Source: Flavobacteriaceae bacterium
Lineage (GTDB): Bacteria > Bacteroidota > Bacteroidia > Flavobacteriales > Weeksellaceae
Assembly (NCBI GenBank): GCA_030538275.1
Contig: JAUNUH010000001.1
Location: 372,001-436,000, forward strand
Direction: 5' to 3'
DNA length: 64,000 nt
A program made the position numbers and the translations under genes. Each line of letters opens with the position of its first letter. Positions within the stretch are counted from its first letter, which is position 1. Positions 9,272 through 17,685 of this stretch are shown here, in pieces. A model generated the notes under the pieces. That model had not been told where the DNA came from. It saw only the letters and a list, made by a program, of their open reading frames with translations, and ran no database searches.

Positions 9272-10126
9272 TTATTGAGTTGTTGCCATTTCAAGTGCTG
9301 TTTCAATCATTTGGTCCACATGACTTTTATAATCGTCCAAAAATTTGCCAGTTGTACGATTGGCTATGATACAATTGAGTGATAGTGCATCGTGTCCCAA
9401 CAAACTTGCAAGTGCATAAATGGCAGAAGTTTCCATTTCGAAATTATCGAGTCCGCATTGGTGCAATCGGTCCAGAAAAACAGGATCCATAGCGTGTAGC
9501 CTTACCTCTCTACCTTGTGGTCCATAAAAACCCGAAAGTGAACCTGTATTTCCTGCAACAAATCCTTGGTCAAAGTGAGAGAACAAATCTGGATTGCATT
9601 CAGAAAAATAGAGTAGAGGTAAAAGGTTGGAATATGGAAAATTTTTAATAAAATCATCTCTAAAATCAGCATCTTTATGCGCTGGATAAAATTGCATTAA
9701 TCCATCAAAACCCGTGCTATATCTAGATTTTACGAAACTACCTGCATCTATTTCTGGATTTACCGAGCCAGAGGTTCCCAAACGAATCAATCGTAATTTA
9801 GTTTTATTTTCTTTGATTTGACGTGTTTCTAAATCTATATTTACCAAGGCGTCGAGTTCGGTAAGTACGATATCAATATTATCAGTTCCTATACCGGTAG
9901 AAATCACAGTGAATCGCTTACCGTTTTTAGTTCCGGTGTGAGTCACAAATTCGCGTTTACTTTTTTGAATTTCAATTGTGTCAAAAAAGTTTGAAACTCG
10001 CGGAACCCTTTCTGGATCGCCTACCAAAAAAATGGATTCTGCTATATCTTCTGGTAATAAATTTAAATGATAAATACTTCCATCGTTATTTAATGGTAAT
10101 TCAGATGCTGCAATTATTTTATTCAT
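9272..10126 (-). CDS. Nucleoside phosphorylase (uridine phosphorylase-like)
   Basis: This enzyme cleaves a nucleoside with phosphate to base plus ribose-1-phosphate in salvage or catabolism. The 284-aa protein has the PNP/UDP family 1 fold: GDPERV (36-41, phosphate binding), GTSGSV (117-122) and NFEMET (228-233), whose Glu contacts the ribose. The phosphate-site and EMET motifs fit uridine phosphorylase better than purine nucleoside phosphorylase, but base preference is an inference. It is longer than E. coli Udp (about 253 aa). It lies 19 nt downstream of the SUI1 gene on the same strand. Confidence 0.85.
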   Translation of the reverse strand: MNKIIAASELPLNNDGSIYHLNLLPEDIAESIFLVGDPERVPRVSNFFDTIEIQKSKREFVTHTGTKNGKRFTVISTGIGTDNIDIVLTELDALVNIDLETRQIKENKTKLRLIRLGTSGSVNPEIDAGSFVKSRYSTGFDGLMQFYPAHKDADFRDDFIKNFPYSNLLPLLYFSECNPDLFSHFDQGFVAGNTGSLSGFYGPQGREVRLHAMDPVFLDRLHQCGLDNFEMETSAIYALASLLGHDALSLNCIIANRTTGKFLDDYKSHVDQMIETALEMATTQ

Positions 10127-10145
10127 ATTTCTTTTTTTTTCTCCA

Positions 10146-10472
10146 TTATCCGCCCACTCGTTTCACCTTCATCCCTAGGTCTGAAAGGAATTTCATGATT
10201 TTGTCACGATAATCTCCTTGTAAGATTATTTCATCATTTTTTACAGAACCTCCAACACCTAAAATTTTTTTTAAATCTGTTGCCAAATTTTTAAAATCTT
10301 CATCATGACCTGTGTAGCCTTTGATGATGGTTACAGGTTTTCCATTTCTTTTTTCGTAATGACAAGACAATGTTGTATCTGGAATCCACAAACCATCTTC
10401 GTCAGAAATTTCGGGGGTTTTCTTCGTTTCGTGTTCAGGAAAAAGTTTTTTCAATTGGTCTTTTAAATCCAT
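10146..10472 (-). CDS. SUI1/eIF1-like translation factor (YciH family)
   Basis: A 108-aa protein with a short charged N-terminus and a C-terminal SUI1 fold (about 40-105), recognisable by KPVTIIKGY, LKKILGVGG and the final Gly-x-Lys-x-Lys pattern. In archaea and eukaryotes SUI1/eIF1 guards start-codon selection. The bacterial YciH homologue can bind the 30S subunit, but its role is less settled. The frame ends in RVGG as is usual for the family. It is probably cotranscribed with the downstream nucleoside phosphorylase. Confidence 0.9.
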   Translation of the reverse strand: MDLKDQLKKLFPEHETKKTPEISDEDGLWIPDTTLSCHYEKRNGKPVTIIKGYTGHDEDFKNLATDLKKILGVGGSVKNDEIILQGDYRDKIMKFLSDLGMKVKRVGG

Positions 10473-10521
10473 ATCAAAGCGTAATCCATAAATTAAAAAT
10501 CAATTTTCTATTCAGATTAAA

Positions 10522-11475
10522 TTATTTAATCAATCCTATTTCACGCAATCGTTGATTCAGGAATTCACCTGCAGTAATATCATCAAACTGCTTTGGATTC
10601 TCTTCATTCACACAATTTTCTAGAACAGACAAGTCCATATCACTTATGGGGTGCATAAAAAATGGAATCGAATATCTAGGACTGTTCCATTGTTCACGAG
10701 GCGGGTTCACCACTCGATGTATGGTCGATTTGAGACGATTGTTGGTATGTCTGGACAGCATATCGCCAACATTTATGACCAATTCGTCTTTTTCTGGAAT
10801 CGCGTCCACCCATTCACCGTCATTTCTCAAAACCTGTAAACCACCGGCAGATGCGCCCATAAGAAGCGTTATGAGATTGATGTCGCCGTGCGCTCCTGCT
10901 CGTACCGCGCCATCGGGTTCACCCGTGATGGGAGGGTAGTGAATAGGTCGCAAAATGGAATTTCCGTTTTTTACTTTATCATCAAAATAAAATTCATCCA
11001 AACCTAAATGTAATGCCAAAGCACGTAATACATAAACGCCCGTTTTTTCTAATTGCTGATAGGCTTTTTTGCCCACGATTGCAAATTCGGGCGCTTCTTC
11101 CACATCTACATTTTCTGGATAATTGAATTTAGACAAGTTTTCCTCGTCCACATATTGCCCAAAATGCCAAAATTCTTTTAAATCTCCTTTGTTCGAACCT
11201 TTTGCATGTTCTTTACCAAAGGAAGTATATCCACGTTGTCCGCCAATTCCTTCAATTTCATATTTTGTCTTGATATCATCTTCCAAATCAAAGAAATTCT
11301 TTACTTCATCGTAAAGATTTTGGACCAAATTATCAGATAAAAAATGGTTTTTGAGTGAAACAAAGCCTATATTTTCATATGCTTCCCCTATTTCATCCAC
11401 AAATTTTTGTTTTCTGGCGGGGTCATTTGATAAAAAATCTGCTAAATCTACAGACGGAATTCCTTTTGTATTCAT
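10522..11475 (-). CDS. Fe(II)/2-oxoglutarate oxygenase of the isopenicillin N synthase-like family
   Basis: A non-heme iron oxygenase of 317 aa. The facial triad is His196-x-Asp198 (in GAHGD) and His253 (in HRVVNP), and the 2-oxoglutarate carboxylate site is Arg267-x-Ser269. An N-terminal DIOX_N segment (about 5-110) precedes the double-stranded beta-helix core. The family includes isopenicillin N synthase, ethylene-forming enzyme and plant hormone oxygenases; the substrate here is unknown. Its ATG overlaps the TGA stop of the upstream GH13 gene (ATGA), so translation of the two is likely coupled, although no shared pathway is evident. Confidence 0.88.
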   Translation of the reverse strand: MNTKGIPSVDLADFLSNDPARKQKFVDEIGEAYENIGFVSLKNHFLSDNLVQNLYDEVKNFFDLEDDIKTKYEIEGIGGQRGYTSFGKEHAKGSNKGDLKEFWHFGQYVDEENLSKFNYPENVDVEEAPEFAIVGKKAYQQLEKTGVYVLRALALHLGLDEFYFDDKVKNGNSILRPIHYPPITGEPDGAVRAGAHGDINLITLLMGASAGGLQVLRNDGEWVDAIPEKDELVINVGDMLSRHTNNRLKSTIHRVVNPPREQWNSPRYSIPFFMHPISDMDLSVLENCVNEENPKQFDDITAGEFLNQRLREIGLIK

Positions 11476-13295
11476 AATTTTTCTAATTTTAAATTGATTT
11501 CATCCTGCACCATTATAATTTTAAAACTTATTGGATCGAGTTGCCGCATATCATCTGAAGAAATAAAACCGTGGTTCCAAATATCGATACCAGATAAGTT
11601 GAGATGTTCCAAATATAATTCTTCTGCACTATTATTAAAAATCAAATATACCGTTTGTTCATGGTATTTTCGTTTGTAAATTAAAATATCATTTTTGGCA
11701 TAAATAAATTGTAGCGTACCGTGTATGAAAATAGGATAAAATTTTCTGATGTCTATTATTTTTTTATAGAATAAATTTAATTCCTGGTTAAATCCAACTT
11801 GTTCTTTTTCATGTTTTTTATCGGGATGAAACGGAAACTTTGTCTCTTGTTCAAAACTAAATTCTGGCCACCACAAGGGCTTTCTGCAATCAGGATCGTC
11901 TGCGCCCCACATTCCCATTTCGTCACCTGCCCAAATTTGAGGAGCGCCAGGCATGGAAAATTGAAAAATCAGAAAATTTTTGACTCTACGAAATGTTTCT
12001 TCATCGGGTTTTTGCGTTTTATAATCTTGATTCTCAATTGGTTTGGCGTGAAATTTATATTTTGTTTTATTATAAAAAGAGGTTAAAAGCCTGGGAGAAT
12101 CATGGCTTGCGCTCATCGTCATCAATGCTTTTAGGTTATTTTTTGGAATACCATCGGTAATTTCTTTCAAATGATTCAGCATTCCTTCGGCACCCATATA
12201 TTCTTCAGTTTTAGCAAAAAAAGCTCGAACGGGCTTATATGGCTGGTAAAACATGACAGAATCAAAAACGCCATTGCTGATATACGGCCGAATATTCATC
12301 ATGCGGTCGGGCCAGTTTTCCCACCAAATTTCGCCAACCAAAAAGGCCTCAGAATTAATGTTTTTTACATGTTTTCTGAAATCCTGCCAAAAGTCTAAAC
12401 CAATTTCATCGGCCACATCGAGCCTGAAACCATCTACACCACGAGAAATATCACCATCGGGTGCCAACCAGCGCCGAGTTACATCAAAAATGTGTTTTTT
12501 TACTTCTGAATGAATATCACCTCGATACGAAAATCCACGCTGATGCAGCGAATAATATTTTTTCCGAAATTGTGGCAGTTCTTTCACTCCAGACCATGAA
12601 TTAAAATGAATTTCGGGATAATTTGGATTATTTTTGATGAACATACTGATGTCGTACCAATCTGCAAAAGGAGAATTGATGCCGTTTACACGAATATCAC
12701 GCCAAGCCCAGAATTCGATTCCTGTATGATTAAATGAAAAATCCAAAATGATTTTCATATTTCTTTTATGCACTTCTTCTATGAGTTTTAGCAACAGCAA
12801 ATCTGCAGAAGTCCATTGCCAAGTAGAGGGTTCAGAAGGGTTTTCATGACTTATGGTTAATTTATCTTCTTCTGGATTGGGTCCAAAATGTATATCAACA
12901 TGATGGTAATTTCTTGTATCATATTTGTGCAGAGAGGGCGCATCATTTACAGGATTCAAATAGATAGCGTTCACCCCCAAAGATTCTATATAATCGAGTT
13001 TGTGAATCACACCCTGCAAGTCGCCGCCATATCTTCGACTTTGTAATTTGTCGTACCATTTTCTCATTTCTTGTGGCTCTTGAGAATGAGGTGCGTCCTG
13101 GTACCAGTCTGATGTCCAGGGCGTTATTTTCCAGTTTTCATCAACATCGCCTGGCCATGCTCCTTGCATACTGGCAGGAACAGGGTTATTTTTACTCAAA
13201 CCATTATAGAATCTTTCGACCATAATTTGGTACCAAATGGCTTCTTGCGCCCATTTTGGAGGCTTGCAAAATTCGTCTTCAGATTCATTAATCAT
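11472..13295 (-). CDS. GH13 alpha-glucan hydrolase (cyclomaltodextrinase/neopullulanase-like)
   Basis: A 607-aa alpha-amylase-family enzyme. The conserved GH13 regions are visible: DFSFNH (185-190), GFRLD with nucleophile Asp293, GEIW with acid/base Glu322, and SHD with Asp399. There is no signal peptide, so it should act in the cytoplasm on imported maltooligosaccharides or cyclodextrins. The usual N-terminal CBM34/CBM48 domain of neopullulanases is short or missing, and a small all-beta C-terminal domain closes the protein. A TAAATTTG box lies 16 nt before the start. The stop overlaps the next gene (ATGA). No other starch-use (sus) gene is adjacent. Confidence 0.88.
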   Translation of the reverse strand: MINESEDEFCKPPKWAQEAIWYQIMVERFYNGLSKNNPVPASMQGAWPGDVDENWKITPWTSDWYQDAPHSQEPQEMRKWYDKLQSRRYGGDLQGVIHKLDYIESLGVNAIYLNPVNDAPSLHKYDTRNYHHVDIHFGPNPEEDKLTISHENPSEPSTWQWTSADLLLLKLIEEVHKRNMKIILDFSFNHTGIEFWAWRDIRVNGINSPFADWYDISMFIKNNPNYPEIHFNSWSGVKELPQFRKKYYSLHQRGFSYRGDIHSEVKKHIFDVTRRWLAPDGDISRGVDGFRLDVADEIGLDFWQDFRKHVKNINSEAFLVGEIWWENWPDRMMNIRPYISNGVFDSVMFYQPYKPVRAFFAKTEEYMGAEGMLNHLKEITDGIPKNNLKALMTMSASHDSPRLLTSFYNKTKYKFHAKPIENQDYKTQKPDEETFRRVKNFLIFQFSMPGAPQIWAGDEMGMWGADDPDCRKPLWWPEFSFEQETKFPFHPDKKHEKEQVGFNQELNLFYKKIIDIRKFYPIFIHGTLQFIYAKNDILIYKRKYHEQTVYLIFNNSAEELYLEHLNLSGIDIWNHGFISSDDMRQLDPISFKIIMVQDEINLKLEKL

Positions 13296-13311
13296 AATGG
13301 AAAGTCAACAC

Positions 13312-13319
13312 CAAATTTA
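13312..13319 (-). promoter_or_regulatory. Bacteroidota -7 box (TAAATTTG) for the GH13-oxygenase operon
   Basis: Minus-strand TAAATTTG ends 16 nt upstream of the GH13 start codon at 13295. It is the left promoter of the 312-nt divergent region 13296-13607. The rest of that region is very AT-rich, with no gene-sized open frame and no recognisable RNA. Confidence 0.55.
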
Positions 13320-13593
13320 CAAAATATTAGGATAAAATTACCGGATTTTAATTTCGTCATAGAATGTAAAGAAAACCGTTGATGAAATGCATATATTATA
13401 CAAAATCAATAAAATAATTTGATATAGAATTATGAATAATAATTTTTTAATAATTTTATTGAAAGTTTATGAAAAGTTGGGGATGAAAAATAAATTGTAA
13501 TTATTTATAATTATCACAAAATCATAATGATAAAGAGGAATAAAGAAAACTAATTTAACTTTTTATTATTAGCTAAATAAACTTGGCTCAAGC

Positions 13594-13601
13594 TATCTTT
13601 G
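13594..13601 (+). promoter_or_regulatory. Bacteroidota -7 box (TATCTTTG), start-deciding for the MBL-fold gene
   Basis: A perfect TAnnTTTG box ends 6 nt before the ATG at 13608, which suggests a leaderless or nearly leaderless mRNA. The in-frame TTG at 13599 lies inside the box and so cannot be the start. Confidence 0.6.
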
Positions 13602-13607
13602 CAGCTT

Positions 13608-14726
13608 ATGATAAATTGGATAAAACCCATGTTGCTGATTCTAGTTTCGATAATTATTTTGTTGCTCGTGGCGGGATGTATAGTAACAAATCAATCGTCA
13701 TTTGGTAAAAAATCTACTGGTAAGCGACTTGATCGAATAAAGGCCTCACCGCATTATAAGGACGGAGCCTTTCATAATTTAGAAGAAACATCACAGTTTG
13801 CAGAAGATATTTCTGTAACTGGTATATTTTGGAAAATGCTTACCCAGCGTAGGAAAGATAAAAAACCCAAGCAAGCTATAAAATCTGAAAAAACAGATTT
13901 ACATCAATTATCTGTTGATGAAAATGTGTTGATTTGGATGGGACATTCAACTTATTTTATTCAATTGGATGGAAAAAGGTTTTTAATAGATCCGGTTTTT
14001 TCTGGTTATGCCGGACCTTTTTCATTTATGAATCATTCATTTGAGGGAAGTGATATTTATAAGGTTGAAGATATTCCAAAAATTGATTATTTGATTATTA
14101 CGCACGATCATTGGGATCATTTGGATTATAATACGGTGAAAAAATTATTTCCAAAAGTAGAAAAATCGATTACAGGATTAGGAACTGGAGCACATTTGGA
14201 ATATTGGGGACAGGATTCACAAAAAATTATTGAATTAGACTGGTTTGAGAAGGCAGACTTAGGAAATGGATTTAGAATTTCGGGGGAACCGGCACGACAT
14301 TTTTCTGGTAGAGGCCTGCGACGCAATGGAACTTTATGGATGAGTTTTGTTTTAGAATCTCCAACACAACGCATTTATATTGGTGGAGATTCGGGTTATG
14401 GAAAGCATTATAGCGAAATAGGAAATAGGTATGATTCTATTGATTTAGCCATTCTAGAGACAGGGCAATACAGTAACAACTGGCCCTATATTCATTTGTT
14501 ACCAGGTGAACACCAACAAGTTATCAAAGAGTTGAAAGCTAAAAGATTTTTACCTGTTCATAACTCCAAATTTTCGTTGTCACAGCATGCCTGGAACGAT
14601 CCTTTGGTAGAAACTTTGAAGCAAAATTCAAGTGATATTAAAATTTTAACTCCGCAAATCGGTGAAAAATTGATTTGGGTAAATGATGAAAAAGAATATC
14701 AAAAATGGTGGGAAGAATTAGAATAA
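13608..14726 (+). CDS. MBL-fold lipoprotein, NAPE-PLD/UlaG-like
   Basis: A predicted membrane-anchored metallohydrolase of 372 aa. A hydrophobic N-terminal segment ends in the lipobox LVAGC (Cys24 from this start). The metallo-beta-lactamase domain carries HDHWDH (166-171), an upstream GHSTYF segment and downstream GGDSGYG and HNSKF elements. The arrangement matches the family of N-acyl-phosphatidylethanolamine phospholipase D and UlaG-like lactonases. A phospholipase-type role at the inner face of the outer membrane is inference. The TTG at 13599 was rejected because it falls in the promoter box. Convergent with phhB. Confidence 0.88.
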   Translation: MINWIKPMLLILVSIIILLLVAGCIVTNQSSFGKKSTGKRLDRIKASPHYKDGAFHNLEETSQFAEDISVTGIFWKMLTQRRKDKKPKQAIKSEKTDLHQLSVDENVLIWMGHSTYFIQLDGKRFLIDPVFSGYAGPFSFMNHSFEGSDIYKVEDIPKIDYLIITHDHWDHLDYNTVKKLFPKVEKSITGLGTGAHLEYWGQDSQKIIELDWFEKADLGNGFRISGEPARHFSGRGLRRNGTLWMSFVLESPTQRIYIGGDSGYGKHYSEIGNRYDSIDLAILETGQYSNNWPYIHLLPGEHQQVIKELKAKRFLPVHNSKFSLSQHAWNDPLVETLKQNSSDIKILTPQIGEKLIWVNDEKEYQKWWEELE

Positions 14727-14752
14727 ATTCACAAAAAAACTGAAAAATTCGT

Positions 14753-14992
14753 TTATTTTTTATAAAATTCATCAATTTCTTGCGCTAAATCTTGGTCTTT
14801 TTGGGTTACCTTATTTCCAGCGTCGTGCGTTGAAAGTTTGATGGTAACCTGTTTGTAAACATTGTACAATTCTGGATGATGATTTGCTTTTTCTGCAGCT
14901 AATGCCACACGAGTTATAAATGCAAATGCTTCGCTAAAATCCTTAAATTCAAATTCTTTTACGAGTTTATTATTTTCTTCTTTCCAAGCCAT
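14753..14992 (-). CDS. phhB: Pterin-4a-carbinolamine dehydratase
   Basis: This enzyme dehydrates 4a-hydroxytetrahydropterin formed by aromatic amino acid hydroxylases, so that the cofactor can be recycled. The 79-aa protein carries the full family signature: EKANHHPE (about 34-41), a Tyr five residues on, and STHDAG (54-59), with the catalytic His pair at 38-39. Length is shorter than the usual 95-110 aa, missing the N-terminal strand region. With the BH4-type PTPS at 52012 and fumarylacetoacetase at 58736 it points to phenylalanine catabolism. Confidence 0.93.
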   Translation of the reverse strand: MAWKEENNKLVKEFEFKDFSEAFAFITRVALAAEKANHHPELYNVYKQVTIKLSTHDAGNKVTQKDQDLAQEIDEFYKK

Positions 14993-15151
14993 TTTTTATT
15001 TTTTACTTAATTATTGAACAAGATAGAATAAAAACTTGGATATAATCGAAATTTTAGAGTTTAAAAAAATACAATCAGACCTGTTTTGAATTGTATAAAA
15101 AACAAGTTTTTTTGAACTTCAACATAAATTTTTTCTTTAATCATCTTTACC

Positions 15152-15159
15152 TAATTTTG
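15152..15159 (+). promoter_or_regulatory. Bacteroidota -7 box (TAATTTTG) for serS
   Basis: A perfect TAnnTTTG match ends 26 nt upstream of the serS ATG at 15186. The region between phhB (divergent) and serS holds nothing else recognisable. Confidence 0.5.
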
Positions 15160-15185
15160 CTGACTTTAGATTAAAACACAGATTC

Positions 15186-16448
15186 ATGTTATTAGTTACC
15201 GACATTAGAGACCAGCGCGAACGTATAGAAACTGGATTGAGAAAACGTAATATCACCGATTTCAGCGTATTAGATCAAATTATAGAAGCAGATGATTTGC
15301 GCAAAAAAAGCCAATTCGAGCTAGATAATCTCTTGGCAGAGTCAAATCAATTGTCGCGTGAAATTGGGGATTTGTATAAATCAGGTAAAACTGAAGAGGC
15401 CAATCAAATCAAAGCTCAAACTACTCAATTAAAAGAAAAAACCAAGGAATTACAGGCAGAATTGAATGCTTATAAAGAAAAAATTGATGCACTTTTGTTT
15501 CAGATTCCCAACGCTCTTCATCCAAGTGTAGTGGCTGGGAAAGGAGAAGAAGACAATATTGTGGTTTCGACTTTTGGTAAGGCAGATCATAAAGACGGAT
15601 TGCCACATTGGGAATTGGCAGCCAAGTATAATATAATTGATTTTGAACTCGGGACTAAAATTACAGGAGCGGGTTTTCCTGTGTACAAAGGCAAAGGAGC
15701 CAAAATACAAAGGGCCCTAATCAATTATTTTTTGGATAAAAATACAGCAGCAGGTTACAAAGAAATTCTTCCTCCACTTATGGTAAATGAAGCGTCTGCA
15801 CGAGGAACAGGCCAATTGCCCGACAAAGAAGCGCAGATGTACGAGATTCCATTAGATGGATTTTATATGATTCCGACATCTGAGGTGCCTGTTACCAATA
15901 TTTATAGAGATGTAATTTTAGAAGATAAGGATTTTCCTATTAAAATGACCGCTTATTCACCTTGTTTTCGTCGTGAAGCAGGTTCGTATGGGAAAGATGT
16001 TCGCGGATTAAACCGCTTACACCAGTTTGACAAAGTGGAAATTGTTCGTATAGAAAAACCTGAAAATTCGTATCATGCTCTTGAAGAGATGAAAAATCAC
16101 GTCGCTGAAATTCTGAAAGAATTAGGTTTGACGTACAGAATTTTGCATTTGTGTGGAGGAGATACAGGTTTTGCCTCGGCATCAACTTTTGATTTTGAAG
16201 TATGGAGCGCCGCTCAGGATAGATGGCTCGAGGTGAGTTCGGTATCCAATTTTGAAACTTTTCAAGCCAATCGTTTAAAATTGCGTTATAAAACAGAAAA
16301 AGGAAACGAACTTTGCCACTCACTCAATGGAAGTTCTTTGGCATTGCCACGTGTTCTTGCCGCTGTTTTGGAACACTATCAAACAGAAAACGGTATAGAT
16401 GTGCCAGAAGTCCTAAAGCCATATACACAATTTGATGTAATTAATTGA
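15186..16448 (+). CDS. serS: Seryl-tRNA synthetase
   Basis: Charges tRNA-Ser, including the tRNA-Ser(UGA) encoded at 261-345. The 420-aa class II synthetase has an N-terminal antiparallel coiled-coil arm (about 30-105) that contacts the long variable arm of tRNA-Ser. The catalytic core follows, with motif 2 around SPCFRREAGSYGKD and motif 3 GSSLALPRVLAAVLEHYQ near the C-terminus. Full length for the bacterial family. Monocistronic by spacing, with its own -7 box. Confidence 0.97.
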   Translation: MLLVTDIRDQRERIETGLRKRNITDFSVLDQIIEADDLRKKSQFELDNLLAESNQLSREIGDLYKSGKTEEANQIKAQTTQLKEKTKELQAELNAYKEKIDALLFQIPNALHPSVVAGKGEEDNIVVSTFGKADHKDGLPHWELAAKYNIIDFELGTKITGAGFPVYKGKGAKIQRALINYFLDKNTAAGYKEILPPLMVNEASARGTGQLPDKEAQMYEIPLDGFYMIPTSEVPVTNIYRDVILEDKDFPIKMTAYSPCFRREAGSYGKDVRGLNRLHQFDKVEIVRIEKPENSYHALEEMKNHVAEILKELGLTYRILHLCGGDTGFASASTFDFEVWSAAQDRWLEVSSVSNFETFQANRLKLRYKTEKGNELCHSLNGSSLALPRVLAAVLEHYQTENGIDVPEVLKPYTQFDVIN

Positions 16449-16754
16449 TTTTTAAATAAATACAATTATTTAATCTAAAAATTTAATAATTTCTTATGAG
16501 TAATACTCGTAGTACATTATCGATTGTAATATAAGTTGCTAAATATCAGAATCTTCGATTTCGTGGCAAATATAAAATGCACTACGAGTTAGTAATTTTA
16601 ACTTTAATTTATTATTATCGTTCAGAAAAAAAATAAAAATTAGGTTTTTGAAGCAATTAAATGCAACCAGATTAAAGTCTGAACGTCATTTTATAGTCTC
16701 GTTTAGGTAATTACTTACATTTCAATTAATTTTGTAGAATGAAAAAATTCAAAA
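16449..16754. other. 306-nt intergenic region with a long-loop inverted repeat
   Basis: No open frame or known RNA is evident between serS and dapA. An inverted repeat has left arm 16505-16518 and right arm 16576-16589 (14 bp with one mismatch), separated by 57 nt. The right end contains the dapA -7 box at 16727-16734. There is no T run just after the repeat, so a simple terminator is not supported. Confidence 0.6.
16727..16734 (+). promoter_or_regulatory. Bacteroidota -7 box (TAATTTTG) for dapA
   Basis: A perfect TAnnTTTG match ends 20 nt before the dapA ATG. A weak TTTA-type -33 candidate lies about 21 nt upstream of it (16702-16705). Confidence 0.55.
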
Positions 16755-17639
16755 ATGAATAAAAATCTTATCGGAACAGGTGTCGCCTTAATCACTCCAT
16801 TCGATGCACATGGTAACATAGATCATTCAGGCTTGGCCAATTTAGTAAATCATTCCATTGATTGTGGTGTTGATTACTTGGTGTTGATGGGAACCACAGC
16901 AGAGTCGGTTACACTTTTGGAAAGTGAAAAAGAAGCTGCTTTAGAAACAATTATTGCTACCAACAACGGTAGAAAACCTTTAGTGCTTGGAATTGGAGGA
17001 AATAATACAGCAGATATAATTCAACAGATTCAATCAAAAGATTTGTCGATATTTGAAGCGATTTTATCTGTTTCACCTGCTTATAACAGGCCTACTCAAG
17101 AAGGAATTTACCAACATTTCAGAGCTATTTCTGAATCTACTGATAAGAGCATAATTTTGTACAACGTTCCTAGTCGTACAGCAACAAATGTAGAACCAGA
17201 AACCACCCTAAGGCTTGCACATGACTTCAAAAATATAATCGCAATCAAGGAAGCTGCGCCTGCTTATATGCAATCTTCATTTATTTTAAAGAACAAACCT
17301 CAAGATTTCATGGTTATTTCTGGAGATGATGCATTTGCGCTACCCATGGTTTTGGCTGGTGGGGCAGGAGTAATTTCTGTAATTGGTCAAGCAATTCCAC
17401 AATATAGCGAAATGATTCGTCTGGGAATCGCAAGAAAAGTGGATGAAGCTTACGATATTTTTTATCAAATTTTTGACCTTACAAACGCCATATACAAAGA
17501 AGGAAACCCTGCTGGTATCAAGGCATTGCTAGAAATTGTGGGAGTTTGCCAACGCGATACGAGATTACCTTTAATTTCTGCTTCTGATAAATTGAATCAA
17601 GAGATACATAGTCTATGGCAAAAGCTTTCTAGAGCATAG
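16755..17639 (+). CDS. dapA: 4-hydroxy-tetrahydrodipicolinate synthase
   Basis: Condenses pyruvate with aspartate semialdehyde, the first committed step to diaminopimelate and lysine. The 294-aa TIM barrel shows GTTAES (pyruvate carboxylate binding), YNVPSRT with the catalytic Tyr, and the Schiff-base Lys in AIKEAAP. Full length for the family. It opens a conserved Bacteroidota block: dapA, bamD, rpoZ, coaBC, DUF4835, recN. Confidence 0.96.
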   Translation: MNKNLIGTGVALITPFDAHGNIDHSGLANLVNHSIDCGVDYLVLMGTTAESVTLLESEKEAALETIIATNNGRKPLVLGIGGNNTADIIQQIQSKDLSIFEAILSVSPAYNRPTQEGIYQHFRAISESTDKSIILYNVPSRTATNVEPETTLRLAHDFKNIIAIKEAAPAYMQSSFILKNKPQDFMVISGDDAFALPMVLAGGAGVISVIGQAIPQYSEMIRLGIARKVDEAYDIFYQIFDLTNAIYKEGNPAGIKALLEIVGVCQRDTRLPLISASDKLNQEIHSLWQKLSRA

Positions 17640-17676
17640 AAAAAAACTATATTATAAACAATTCAATTAAATGTCA

Positions 17677-17684
17677 TATTTTTG
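17677..17684 (+). promoter_or_regulatory. Bacteroidota -7 box (TATTTTTG), start-deciding for bamD
   Basis: TATTTTTG ends 1 nt before the ATG at 17686 and 4 nt before the ATG at 17689. If used, the mRNA is leaderless and the upstream in-frame ATG at 17671 lies outside the transcript. In an AT-rich genome a chance match cannot be excluded. Confidence 0.45.
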
Positions 17685-17685
17685 C

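Noticed and set aside
13498-13513. AT-only 16-nt palindrome in the 13296-13607 gap
   Set aside because: Sequences made only of A and T form such palindromes often by chance in this AT-rich background, and no second copy or nearby feature supports a site.
16505-16589. Insertion-sequence ends
   Set aside because: There is no transposase fragment, no target-site duplication was found next to the arms, and the enclosed 57 nt is too short for an element.
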